Positions 35,915 to 44,200 are shown, counted from the first letter of the stretch. The stretch is 64,000 nt of DNA from UBA6107 sp964533735 (GCA_964533735.1 CAZHMD010000001.1:372001-436000); one strand, 5' to 3'. The notes: generated by a model from the letters alone, not told the origin. Numbers and translations: made by a program.

Positions 35915-38164
35915 ATGATCAGTACTGAAAAACTTGCCCCGCTCCTCGAAAATCTGATTGAAGCGCTGCCGGAATCCTATTCCATGGTTGACCGCGAGCT
36001 GATCATCCATGCCTATAAATTTGCCGAAAAAGCTCACGAAGGTCAAAAACGCGTCTCAGGCGAACCCTATATAACACATTGCATTGCCGTTGCCATCATC
36101 CTGGCTGAACTTCAGGTGCAGCCAGTGGTAGTCGTGGCCGGGTTATTGCATGATACGGTCGAGGATACTCCAGTCACTCTGGCAGATATTGCCAGGGAGT
36201 TTAGCGACGAGATCAGACTGTTGGTGGATGGCGTCACCAAGTTAACCCATCTTCCGCGGGTCTCCAGGGCTGACCAGCACGATTCCCAGATCTTTGAACA
36301 GCTTGGAAACCAGGCAGAGGACGCCGATGATTCGCTTCTTGATTCTCCCCTGGCACGTGACCGCCGTAGGGACCTCGCCAATGAGACGCTTCGTAAAACG
36401 TTTCTCGCCATGGGAGAAGATATCCGCGTCATCCTCATCAAGCTGGCCGACCGCTTGCACAATATGCGCACGCTCGGATTCATGCCTGAGAAAAAACGCC
36501 GCCGTATCGCCCAGGAAACCCTGGATATTTTTGCGCCTTTAGCCAACCGCCTCGGCATCTGGCAGCTCAAGTGGGAATTGGAAGACCTTGGTTTCCGCCA
36601 TACCAATCCGGAAAAATACAAAGAAATTGCTCAAAACCTGTCAGAAACCCGCCTGGATCGTGAACGTCAGATGGATGAGATCATTACCCGCCTTAAAAAG
36701 GTGCTGGCTGAGGTGGGGATCAAGGTTGAAATAACCGGTCGCTCCAAACACATTTTCTCGATCTATCGCAAAATGGTCGAAAAAAACAAACCATTTGAAC
36801 TTGTGCGCGATCTTCGCGGCGTTCGTCTGATTGTCAACGATATTCCTTCCTGTTACGCATCACTGGGTGTCATCCATACCAACTGGCGTCCCATTCCCAA
36901 TGAATTTGATGACTACATTGCCGCCCCAAAAGATAATTTCTACCAGTCTCTCCATACTGCCATTCTTTATGATGACGGCAAACCGCTTGAAGTTCAGATC
37001 CGCACACCAGAGATGGATGAGAATGCTGAATATGGTATCGCGGCTCACTGGAAGTACAAGGAAAAGGGTCCGCGTGATGAACAGTACGAACAGCGCATTA
37101 ACTGGCTGAAAAAATTGATGGAATGGCGCCAGGAAGTTGAAGATGCCACCGAATTCGTTGACGGGATGAAAACTGATGTCTTTCAGGATCGCGTTTACGT
37201 GTTTACCCCGCGGGGAGACATCATCGACCTGCCAGCGGGTTCCACCCCCATTGATTTTGCCTATAACGTCCACACTGAGATTGGTCACCGCTGCCGCGGT
37301 GCGAAAGTAAACGGTAAACTCGAAAGTCTGGACCATATATTAAAAACTGGCGACCAGGTGGAGATTCTTGCCGCCAAGCAGGGTGGACCCTCTCGTGATT
37401 GGCTGAATTCCAACCTCGGGCTGGTTCGCACACAGCGCGCCCGTTCCAAGATCCGTCAGTGGTTCAAACATCAAAATCGTGATCAAAACCTGAGCCAGGG
37501 TAAAGAGATACTGGACAAGGAGTTGCGCCGCCTGGGTTTGATGGACTTCAACCTGGAGAAGCTGGCAACGAGTTTTGATTTCCGCAACCTGGATGACCTT
37601 TACGTGGCAGTTGGTTGTGGTGATATTTCCATCGGACATATCATCAATTTACTTTCGGATGTTGAATCCACTACCCAGGATGAGCTGGTCATCAAGCCGG
37701 GTCCCCCTGTGCGCGACCTCAATGGCAATGCCGTGTCCGTCCTTGGGTTGAAAAACATACTCACCACGTACGGCAAATGCTGTAAACCTGTCCCCGGGGA
37801 TGATATCATCGGGTACATAACCCGCGGCAGGGGTGCCACCATCCACAGGCAGGATTGCCCGAATATGTTGCGAATTAAGGATCGCGATCGTTTGGTCCGG
37901 GTTGCCTGGGGAGAACCGCAGCTCACCTTCCCGGTTGAGATTCAGATCAAAGCGTATGATCGGCAGGGACTCATGGGTGACATCTCCAGTCTGTTGACGA
38001 ATGAAAACATCAATGTAAAAGATATCAAGATCAACATCACTCACAACCTGGCTTACCTTGACCTCGTGGTCGAAATATCGGATATCGCCCAATTAGCGCG
38101 TGTATTAACCAAGATCGAAAACTTGCCAAATGTAATGGAAGCTCACCGCTTGAAACCTGGGTAA
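35915..38164 (+). CDS. RelA/SpoT-family (p)ppGpp synthetase/hydrolase
   Basis: 749 residues, a full-length Rel. The HD hydrolase domain has AGLLHDTVEDT near residues 75-85 and DRLHNMRTL. The synthetase domain has RSKHIFSIYRKM, EFDDYIAAPKDNFYQSLHT and EVQIRT. A TGS domain (VYVFTPRGDIIDLPAGSTPIDFAY), a helical region, the Cys-containing CCKPVPGDDI and a C-terminal ACT domain follow. All catalytic pieces of both activities are present, so it should make and degrade the stringent alarmone. The RxKD/ExDD discriminator position reads LVRD, fitting neither standard class. As the only family member seen here it is best called Rel. Confidence 0.94.
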   Translation: MISTEKLAPLLENLIEALPESYSMVDRELIIHAYKFAEKAHEGQKRVSGEPYITHCIAVAIILAELQVQPVVVVAGLLHDTVEDTPVTLADIAREFSDEIRLLVDGVTKLTHLPRVSRADQHDSQIFEQLGNQAEDADDSLLDSPLARDRRRDLANETLRKTFLAMGEDIRVILIKLADRLHNMRTLGFMPEKKRRRIAQETLDIFAPLANRLGIWQLKWELEDLGFRHTNPEKYKEIAQNLSETRLDRERQMDEIITRLKKVLAEVGIKVEITGRSKHIFSIYRKMVEKNKPFELVRDLRGVRLIVNDIPSCYASLGVIHTNWRPIPNEFDDYIAAPKDNFYQSLHTAILYDDGKPLEVQIRTPEMDENAEYGIAAHWKYKEKGPRDEQYEQRINWLKKLMEWRQEVEDATEFVDGMKTDVFQDRVYVFTPRGDIIDLPAGSTPIDFAYNVHTEIGHRCRGAKVNGKLESLDHILKTGDQVEILAAKQGGPSRDWLNSNLGLVRTQRARSKIRQWFKHQNRDQNLSQGKEILDKELRRLGLMDFNLEKLATSFDFRNLDDLYVAVGCGDISIGHIINLLSDVESTTQDELVIKPGPPVRDLNGNAVSVLGLKNILTTYGKCCKPVPGDDIIGYITRGRGATIHRQDCPNMLRIKDRDRLVRVAWGEPQLTFPVEIQIKAYDRQGLMGDISSLLTNENINVKDIKINITHNLAYLDLVVEISDIAQLARVLTKIENLPNVMEAHRLKPG

Positions 38165-38171
38165 ATCATGT

Positions 38172-38218
38172 TATACTATTGCCGATTTTCACCTCGGAAG
38201 AAATTTATCTGCGGCAAT
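38172..38218 (+). promoter_or_regulatory. -10 box and leader hairpin of the VKOR gene
   Basis: TATACT at 38172-38177 is followed directly by ATTGCCG (38178-38184), which can pair with CGGCAAT at 38212-38218. The expected mRNA would begin inside or beside the left arm, and the first candidate start codon is 4 nt after the right arm. Confidence 0.4.
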
Positions 38219-38222
38219 CATC

Positions 38223-38717
38223 GTGAGAGGGGAAATACGAAAAATCGAATTTTGCATGAAGGATAAGCAGATCATCATTAACCGTATTAGGGTCGTCGTC
38301 TGGATTACAGCACTGGTTGGATTACTGATTTCTGGCTACCTTGCGTATGTTAAGATTTTTGACACTCCCATCTACTGTACACCAGGACTTGGGGATTGCT
38401 CAACGGTAAATTCAAGCAGTTATTCGGAGTTATGGGGAATACCAATCGCCATTTTTGGCCTTTTGAGCTACCTCACAATCATCCTTTTGGTCTTCTCTGG
38501 AGAACGCATTAAACTGTTCAAGAATTACCAGGTTTTATTTATTTTTGGGATTGGCTTTTTTGGATTTTTGTACTCGCTCTATCTAACCTACCTTGAAATC
38601 TTTGTCATCCGCGCTTTATGTCAATGGTGTATCCTGTCAGGCGTGTGTATGACAATCATTTTTACAGCTTCAATAATCTGGTTGAAACAGAACCAAGGAT
38701 CAAATTTACACTCTTAG
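38223..38717 (+). CDS. Vitamin K epoxide reductase (VKOR) family membrane protein
   Basis: Up to 164 residues from GTG at 38223; the ATG at 38256 would give 153 residues and also keeps the whole domain. Neither has a good SD. Four hydrophobic helices are visible. The first external loop holds the cysteine pair CTPGLGDC and SSYSELWGIP, and the last part holds the CxxC active site LCQWC. VKOR proteins reoxidise DsbA-like thiol oxidases using quinone, and are the common DsbB substitute in Chloroflexi and Actinobacteria. No DsbA-like partner is adjacent. Confidence 0.9.
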   Translation: MRGEIRKIEFCMKDKQIIINRIRVVVWITALVGLLISGYLAYVKIFDTPIYCTPGLGDCSTVNSSSYSELWGIPIAIFGLLSYLTIILLVFSGERIKLFKNYQVLFIFGIGFFGFLYSLYLTYLEIFVIRALCQWCILSGVCMTIIFTASIIWLKQNQGSNLHS

Positions 38718-38730
38718 GAGGAGAAAATAA

Positions 38731-38967
38731 ATGGCTCGAATAAAATGTCATTATTTGGACTGTGCTTTTTTGGATGATGGGATCTGCACCGCTGGTATGG
38801 TGGAGATTGATCCGGATGCCGGATGTAAAACCTATTCCGTTAGTGCCGAAACTGCTGCCGAAGAAGACTGGACTGAAGAAGAAGATGAATTGGCAGAGTG
38901 GGAGGAATTGGACGAAGAGGATGACGAAGAGATCTGGGATGCAGACGAACCAGATGAATCTTACTAA
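38731..38967 (+). CDS. Small Cys-containing, strongly acidic protein
   Basis: 78 residues with a consensus AGGAGGAGAA SD. The N-terminal 35 residues hold four cysteines (C6, C11, C19 and C32), a spacing that resembles DUF1540-type small metal-binding proteins. The C-terminal half is almost entirely Glu, Asp and Trp. It follows the VKOR gene by 13 nt and shares its terminator, so it is probably co-transcribed. Function unknown; metal binding is an inference from the cysteines. Confidence 0.8.
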   Translation: MARIKCHYLDCAFLDDGICTAGMVEIDPDAGCKTYSVSAETAAEEDWTEEEDELAEWEELDEEDDEEIWDADEPDESY

Positions 38968-38985
38968 GTAGAATCCAAAATCAAA

Positions 38986-39009
38986 CCCCGGATTTCTCCG
39001 GGGTTTTTT
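38986..39009 (+). terminator. Terminator after the acidic-protein gene
   Basis: CCCCGGA at 38986-38992 pairs with TCCGGGG at 38997-39003 around TTTC, followed by TTTTTT. Confidence 0.9.
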
Positions 39010-39021
39010 CCATCAAATCAC

Positions 39022-40269
39022 ATGGATATCGAGCAGCCTACATTCGACCGCAGTAACCTCAAGCACAATATCACCGCCAATATGGGTGATGGGAGTATTT
39101 TTGGTTTCGCCGTCGGCTTTGCCTCCTATTCCACGGTCATTCCCCTTTTTGTTGCCACCATGACCAACTCCGCCACATTGATTGGTTTGATCCCTGCCAT
39201 TCATAATATGGGTTGGCAGCTTCCCCAACTACTTACTGCCAAACGCATTAACCGTATGGAACACATCAAGCCTTACGTGGTCATGATGACCATCCAGGAA
39301 CGGTTGCCGATCCTTGGTCTTGCGCTTGTCGGCCTCCTGATCCCTGTTATCGGAAAAACGGCTGCCATAATATTGACATTCACTTTGTTGATTTGGCAGG
39401 GTCTTGGTTCCGGGTTAACTGCCAACGCCTGGCAGATCATGATCAGCAAGGTGATCCCCGGAGAGATGCGCGCCACTTTCTACGGTTTCCAGGCTGCGGG
39501 CGCAAATTTATTCGCCAGTATTGGCGCAGTAACTGCGGGGGTCATTCTATCCAAACTCGGTCCGCCTTTTGATTTTGCCACCTGTTTCTTTATCGCCTCT
39601 GGTTTGTACGTAATTTCCTGGTTCTTCCTCAATGCCACCCGGGAACCCCACCGTGCGCCGCTTGAAGACCGGGTCAACCTAACTCCTTTATGGAGTGATG
39701 TCAGGCGCATCCTTCATAGCGACACCCAATTCCGTAATTTTCTCATCAGCCGTATCATCTCCCAGTTCGGAATGATGGCATTTGCCTTTTATACTGTTTA
39801 TGCCGTCAAAATATTAAAGATGGACACCATCACGATTGGTGTCATGACCAGCATCCTCATGGTCACCCAGGTTGTGGCTAACCCCACATTAGGCAGGCTG
39901 GCAGACAAATGGTCGCGGAAATGGGTATTGGTGCTGGGTGGAATAACCGCTGTCGCTAGCGCCATATTTGCATTGGTCATCAAAGATCCGGCGTTGTTTT
40001 CTCTTGTGTTCATTCTTAATGGGATTGCCAATACCTGTTTTTGGACCATCGGACTCGCCATCTCACTTGAATTTGGACAGGAATCCAACCGTCCTACTTA
40101 TGTAGGCATGGCCAACTCGCTCATCGCGCCAAGTACCATCCTCGCTCCTTTTTTGGGAGGTCTTCTTGCGGATGGTTTCGGCTATCACACGACTTTTATT
40201 GTTTCGGCTGTGCTGGGATTGATCTCGATCGTTACTTTAAGTATGTTGGTGAAAGACCCGGCAAAATAA
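39022..40269 (+). CDS. Major facilitator superfamily transporter
   Basis: 415 residues with about twelve hydrophobic helices. The cytoplasmic loop after helix 8 carries GRLADKWSRKWVLVLGG, the MFS motif A (GxxxD-R-RK), and the N-terminal half has the looser AKRINRMEHIKPYV at the matching place. Substrate unknown. The ATG lies only 13 nt after the terminator T-run, and no SD is evident, so start and expression signals are unclear. Confidence 0.88.
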   Translation: MDIEQPTFDRSNLKHNITANMGDGSIFGFAVGFASYSTVIPLFVATMTNSATLIGLIPAIHNMGWQLPQLLTAKRINRMEHIKPYVVMMTIQERLPILGLALVGLLIPVIGKTAAIILTFTLLIWQGLGSGLTANAWQIMISKVIPGEMRATFYGFQAAGANLFASIGAVTAGVILSKLGPPFDFATCFFIASGLYVISWFFLNATREPHRAPLEDRVNLTPLWSDVRRILHSDTQFRNFLISRIISQFGMMAFAFYTVYAVKILKMDTITIGVMTSILMVTQVVANPTLGRLADKWSRKWVLVLGGITAVASAIFALVIKDPALFSLVFILNGIANTCFWTIGLAISLEFGQESNRPTYVGMANSLIAPSTILAPFLGGLLADGFGYHTTFIVSAVLGLISIVTLSMLVKDPAK

Positions 40270-40282
40270 AGGTTGAAGCCCC

Positions 40283-40310
40283 CTCATCACTCAAGACTGA
40301 TGAGATTTTT
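40283..40310. terminator. Terminator between MFS and MATE genes
   Basis: CTCATCA at 40283-40289 pairs with TGATGAG at 40298-40304, followed by ATTTTT. The convergent MATE stop codon overlaps the end of the T-run. Confidence 0.7.
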
Positions 40311-41730
40311 ACACAAGAATGGTTTCAACAGGAGAAATCTCTTCCACTCTGTTTGTCAAATCATTGATCCAGCGTTTTGAGAAATACCGCCACAGTCCTA
40401 TGCTTGCTTTTACCAACTCCTCGGTGAGTGTAAGTGCATACACCAGGTGTATCGGCAGATGGAACACAAACGCCCCAACGGCAGTAATCGGCACACCCAC
40501 CAACCAGATGACCATCCCATCGAGAATGAGGGAGAACTTGGTATCTCCCCCCGCCCGCAGGATACCAATAATAATGACATGGTTGGAAGCCCGGATCCAC
40601 ATGGCAAGGGACATCACCGTCAGGATCGCCTTGGCATTAGCCACAACCTGCGGTGAAACTTTGTATAACTGGAAAATGTTGCCGGCAAAGAGGAATACTA
40701 ACGCTCCAATTACCATAGCTCCGGACACCTGGAGAACTAGAGACCGTCCTGCATAGGTGAACGCCTTATCCCTCTCACCCTTGCCGATCTGGTTGCCGAC
40801 CATGATCGAAGTGGCAGTCCCGAGACCAAGGAAGATGACGAACGCAATTTGATCTATGGTTGAAACCATGTTAATGGCGGCAATCGCTTCTGTTCCAATA
40901 TGCCCGTAAATCGCATTGTAGGTGGTAATGCCAAGCGACCACAACGTTTCATTCCCGATCACTGGCAGCACAGGTTTAAGGACCGTTTGGATAAATTTCC
41001 AATCCCAGTCAATTAGCTCGGCAAAGCCAACCCTTACCGGGTTGGTTTTATCCCTGTAGACAAAAAATACGATTGCGGAACACTCCAATACCCTGGCGAT
41101 CAGGGCAGCGATGGCAAAGCCATTGATCCCCAAAGCCGGTAGTCCTATCGCCTTTACCCCAAAGATGAGTGGAATTGCCAGCGCTACTTCGATTGCCAGG
41201 GCGGAAGTGCTGACAAATAAGGGTAAGCGAACATTCCCGGTCGAGCGCGACGCCATGCTGAAAACAATTGTGACGGAGAATACCGCATAAGTCCCGCTCA
41301 TCAAACGTAAAAAACTGCTCCCCATGGCGATGACTTCAGGATCGGTGGAATAGATACGCAGGACTGTCTCAGGGATGAGCAGTGCCACAAGCGTGAAGAA
41401 TAAGGCAATCGCCAAGGCCAGCTTTAGCGTTAACCCAACCACCCGGCGGATGTTATGCACATCATGTTTTCCCCACAATTGCGCGATGAAAATCGCGCAG
41501 CCGCTCACCACGCCAAAAACCATCAGGTTTAAGAGGAAAAAGATCTGGTTGGCCAGGCTGACGGATGCTACTGCAGTCTCACCCAATTGCCCGATGAACA
41601 GCACTGCGATCATCGTTAACGAGGATGTGATTAAACTCTGCAAGGCAATTGGGAATGCCAAACGAAATAACCCGCGGTAATACTCGCGGTCACGAAAGAA
41701 ATGTGTGATTTTCTGAATGGTATTTGTCAT
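40309..41730 (-). CDS. MATE-family multidrug/Na+ antiporter
   Basis: 473 residues with about twelve hydrophobic helices in two similar halves. FRLAFPIALQSLITSSLTMIA is the typical MATE start, IGQLGETAVASVSLANQI the conserved loop near helix 2, and MVGNQIGKGERDKAF the matching element of the second half. The family exports cationic drugs or metabolites in exchange for Na+ or H+. A TATAAT lies 26 nt upstream on the minus strand. Confidence 0.9.
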   Translation of the reverse strand: MTNTIQKITHFFRDREYYRGLFRLAFPIALQSLITSSLTMIAVLFIGQLGETAVASVSLANQIFFLLNLMVFGVVSGCAIFIAQLWGKHDVHNIRRVVGLTLKLALAIALFFTLVALLIPETVLRIYSTDPEVIAMGSSFLRLMSGTYAVFSVTIVFSMASRSTGNVRLPLFVSTSALAIEVALAIPLIFGVKAIGLPALGINGFAIAALIARVLECSAIVFFVYRDKTNPVRVGFAELIDWDWKFIQTVLKPVLPVIGNETLWSLGITTYNAIYGHIGTEAIAAINMVSTIDQIAFVIFLGLGTATSIMVGNQIGKGERDKAFTYAGRSLVLQVSGAMVIGALVFLFAGNIFQLYKVSPQVVANAKAILTVMSLAMWIRASNHVIIIGILRAGGDTKFSLILDGMVIWLVGVPITAVGAFVFHLPIHLVYALTLTEELVKASIGLWRYFSKRWINDLTNRVEEISPVETILV

Positions 41731-41755
41731 CTCGTTTTACCCGGCACAGCGGGTA

Positions 41756-41761
41756 ATTATA
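41756..41761 (-). promoter_or_regulatory. -10 box of the MATE gene
   Basis: TATAAT reads on the minus strand here. Between it and the ATG at 41730 is a short inverted repeat, ACCCG/CGGGT, at 41739-41754. No convincing -35 is seen. Confidence 0.45.
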
Positions 41762-42033
41762 CTCGAGAGCCCTGAGTTTATCCCCCTCGCTGGATAAGTT
41801 TTACTGGTACTTTAAAATTGAATCGTAACCTTCTCTAAACCCTTTATTGGGTCGCCTTGAAGTATACAAGAGAAATATTCGCCACCCTTAACCCCCATCG
41901 GACAGAATTTTATCTTCCTGCCTAAAGTAAATGCTTGTCAATAGTAAAATCCAGGGTTTGAATCAATGTTTTTGACTAATTCAATGAATTGTTTTCTCCG
42001 TGCTCCTACACAATTGGAAATTCTCATTCCATT
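41762..42033. other. Gene-free spacer
   Basis: A spacer of about 270 bases between the start of the MATE gene and the end of the PilZ-like gene. I see no ORF with a credible start, no RNA gene and no clear terminator. Confidence 0.5.
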
Positions 42034-42774
42034 TTAGAAATAGAGGTCTTTGGTTTCCGGAATGGACTGAAGTTTCTTAAAATTATTATGAATCTCTTTC
42101 AGTATCTCTTCTTTCCTGATACTGACGTAATGTTTTAAGTTAATAAGTTCTTTTCGATCCGGGAAAATCTGTAAACCCAATCGAGCAAGATTATTGGTAA
42201 TAATCCTTACATTCTTTACTATTCCTTTAACCCAACACCGATCAAGATACGGCTGGACTTTTATTGGAAGGAGAATTTTCTCATTGAGCACATCGCTTAA
42301 CTCCCTCTGATTTGATACAGCAACAAATAGGCTCATTCCGTTTGGAGCGACCTCATTTATATTCACCCGATACGAGTTTCCCTTTAAAATGATGCTGAAG
42401 TAATTAGGCGTTTTAGGTTGAACCCTGTCGCTAAAGCGTTTCTTCCAACTTGAGGTAAGTTTTCTGAAATCCGTAAGATTGATCTTGTTTTCCCTTGGAA
42501 GCAATTGCATTAATCTGCCAACAACAATCTCCATCACTCGGGGGGATCTGAGGATCACAGGGATGGTTTCATTCCCGGAACAAAAATGCCCTATATCCGT
42601 GACTCTGCCAGTAATCTGGTCACTTGTAGAATTTTCGATGATTATTCTCTCATTTACCTGTAGTCCGTGGATGGGTACGATAACATCGACATAATTTGAG
42701 GTATCAATTAAGTCTGAGATTTTTGGAATTCTCTTGGTAGAGTCGAACAGTAGAATTTCATCTAAAGGGTTCAT
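42034..42774 (-). CDS. PilZ-like protein (YcgR-type two-domain), tentative
   Basis: 246 residues from the ATG at 42774, with CAGGAGTG upstream; an in-frame GTG at 42780 is less likely. The N-terminal half (ERIIIENS..., GRVTDIGH) looks like the small beta domain that precedes PilZ in YcgR. The C-terminal half has RFSDR (a possible RxxxR c-di-GMP motif) followed by NINEVAPNGMSLFVA and ends in a helix, RLGLQIFPDRKELINLKHYV, as in PilZ proteins. The second PilZ motif (D/N-x-S-x-x-G) is degenerate here, so c-di-GMP binding is uncertain. Base composition is more AT-rich than its neighbours. Confidence 0.55.
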   Translation of the reverse strand: MNPLDEILLFDSTKRIPKISDLIDTSNYVDVIVPIHGLQVNERIIIENSTSDQITGRVTDIGHFCSGNETIPVILRSPRVMEIVVGRLMQLLPRENKINLTDFRKLTSSWKKRFSDRVQPKTPNYFSIILKGNSYRVNINEVAPNGMSLFVAVSNQRELSDVLNEKILLPIKVQPYLDRCWVKGIVKNVRIITNNLARLGLQIFPDRKELINLKHYVSIRKEEILKEIHNNFKKLQSIPETKDLYF

Positions 42775-42862
42775 GCACACACTCCTGGTTTTTCAATTCG
42801 CACAGTAGAATTCCGATTTACTCCAGGTTAATCCTGATTAAATAGCGCTATATGGAGACGCA

Positions 42863-42887
42863 AAACGCCGAGAGATCCTCGGCGTTT
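42863..42887. repeat. Perfect 10-bp inverted repeat, orphan hairpin
   Basis: AAACGCCGAG at 42863-42872 and CTCGGCGTTT at 42878-42887 around AGATC. It lies upstream of the PilZ-like gene with no gene ending into it, so a terminator role is not obvious. Confidence 0.7.
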
Positions 42888-42980
42888 AGGACAATAAGTG
42901 AAAACATATTACACTATTTTTACCTATATTGTCAATATTTTTGGGATTCTTTAAGGTTGTTCGATTTCGCAGAACTTGTT

Positions 42981-43271
42981 ATTGCGAGCCTTGTAGGCAG
43001 GCGAAGCAATCCCCAATTACGCTGCCGATCTCCAGGACTTCCCCAAAAAACTTGCCAAATTGCCAGGCATACTTGTCATTGCGAGCCTCGTAGGCAGGCG
43101 AAGCAATCCCCAATTATGCTGCTGATCTCTAAACCTTCCCCAAAATATTTACCAAAGTGGCAGCCGCACTTATCATTGCGAGTCTGGCGGGCAGGCGAAG
43201 CAATCCCCGATTATGCCGCCGATTTCTTAAATTTACTTAAAAACTTGCCAATTTGGCAAGTTTTGGCTAAA
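42981..43271. repeat. Three tandem copies of a 97-bp REP-like unit
   Basis: Copies begin at 42981, 43078 and 43175, exactly 97 bp apart. Each starts ATTGCGAG, then GGCAGGCGAAGCAATCCCC, and continues with a less conserved part rich in TTGCCAA. The first 30 bp of each forms an imperfect palindrome (ATTGC ... GCAAT). Copy 3 ends in an inverted repeat, AAAACTTGCC/GGCAAGTTTT, at 43240-43264. Dispersed elements with the ATTGCGAG...GAAGCAATC theme are known from many bacterial genomes; the tandem arrangement is what is seen here. Confidence 0.85.
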
Positions 43272-43361
43272 AAATTCGCCAATCAGGCAAGTTGTAATTT
43301 CGCCATTTCGTGGGATAATATATATAGTAAATATGTTCTATGTTTTTCCAGAGGAGCAACT

Positions 43362-43811
43362 GTGTCCCAATCCCAAGCCGAAGCCCCGAAACTACACCAG
43401 CCTGGAATTATTAGCCAGAAGCGTAAACGCGGAGGTCAGCCTGGCAACACCAACGCCCTTAAACACGGTCTCTACCTCGCCGGTTGCCGCCTTCGCAAGT
43501 CCGCTTTGGTTGAGGCACACATACCGGATGTTAATGAATTGATCGATAAGTTAAAAAGATCCATTCAGATGACCTATGAGGTCAGTCTACATGCAGGCAA
43601 TTTGGCGGAGTCCACTGAAGCCTTGCGCTCGCTGAGCATGGCTGTCAATGGGTTGATCCGCCTCATCAATCTTACCTCCAGATCAGGGATATCCGCATTC
43701 ACTCCGGGCATTGATGAATTCACAGCAGAAACTTACCAGGCGTTGCTCGCCAAATACAAGCAGTTGCGTAAAGACGCAGCCGACCCCATAAAGCCACAGG
43801 GATTCTGTTGA
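43362..43811 (+). CDS. Small protein with GNTNALKHG motif
   Basis: 149 residues from GTG at 43362, behind GAGGAG at 5 nt. The reading frame is open back to 42852 but that part translates the 97-bp repeats and is an artefact. The N-terminus has RGGQPGNTNALKHGLY, a basic motif found in small phage terminase-like proteins and in many short proteins near mobile DNA. The rest is helical (NELIDKLKRSIQMTYEV, AETYQALLAKYKQLRKDA). No catalytic residues are seen. Its place between repeats and broken tRNA sequence suggests an accessory or mobile origin, which is inference. Confidence 0.65.
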   Translation: MSQSQAEAPKLHQPGIISQKRKRGGQPGNTNALKHGLYLAGCRLRKSALVEAHIPDVNELIDKLKRSIQMTYEVSLHAGNLAESTEALRSLSMAVNGLIRLINLTSRSGISAFTPGIDEFTAETYQALLAKYKQLRKDAADPIKPQGFC

Positions 43812-43998
43812 TTCGTTTCCCATTCGCTCCCACTTTTAATTTTTAACGAATCAAAAGAAAACGAATACTTTATTCAAGCATCTTCTTGTCATTATTTCTG
43901 TTCTTTCAAAACCAAATACATAAGTGTCAACAATCGCTGAGAAAGCCAAATCCAAAGATAGTTGGTCTCTTATGCTCTTCCAGAAGCATATGATTGGG

Positions 43999-44060
43999 AT
44001 TCGAACTGCTCTTAAAACGAAAACTCGCTGTAATGCGAGTTTAGGCTGGGGGCAACAGAC
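43999..44060. repeat. Two displaced fragments of tRNA-Gln sequence
   Basis: The 12-mer ATTCGAACTGCT at 43999-44010 repeats the T arm of the intact tRNA-Gln (44133-44144). The 17-mer AGGCTGGGGGCAACAGA at 44043-44059 repeats its 3' end and immediate flank (44117-44133). All are in the same orientation. The rest of the stretch 43812-44119 shows a hairpin AACTCGC/GCGAGTT near 44021-44041 and no credible gene. Confidence 0.7.
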
Positions 44061-44092
44061 ATCGTCCCTCGATGGGATTTCAATTGCTAACG

Positions 44093-44114
44093 AAAAGGCT
44101 CTCTCACGAGAGCC
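44093..44114 (-). terminator. Terminator of tRNA-Gln
   Basis: GGCTCTC at 44097-44103 pairs with GAGAGCC at 44108-44114 around TCAC. On the minus strand it is followed by TTTT (44093-44096), a few bases after the tRNA. Confidence 0.8.
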
Positions 44115-44119
44115 AAAGG

Positions 44120-44190
44120 CTGGGGGCAACAGATTCGAACTGCTACTAACTGTTCCAGAGACAGTCGTCCTACCATTAGACGAGCCCCCA
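44120..44190 (-). tRNA. tRNA-Gln(CUG)
   Basis: 71 nt on the minus strand. The acceptor TGGGGGC/GCCCCCA has discriminator G, the D arm is GTC...GAC, the anticodon stem ACTGT/ACAGT holds loop CTCTGGA (anticodon CTG), and the T loop is TTCGAAT. CCA is not encoded. It is divergent from rpsF. Confidence 0.95.
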
Positions 44191-44200
44191 GTGCAGCAAA

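Noticed and set aside
42981..43271. CRISPR array
   Set aside because: Only three copies at 97 bp, diverged repeats, spacers related to each other and no cas genes.
42852..43361. Apparent 5' extension of the GNTNALKHG gene to 319 residues
   Set aside because: It translates the 97-bp repeats and their spacer. A GTG with a good SD at 43362 starts the credible part.
43924..44119. Second functional tRNA gene
   Set aside because: Only a T-arm piece and a 3'-end piece are present. No acceptor, D or anticodon stem can be formed.
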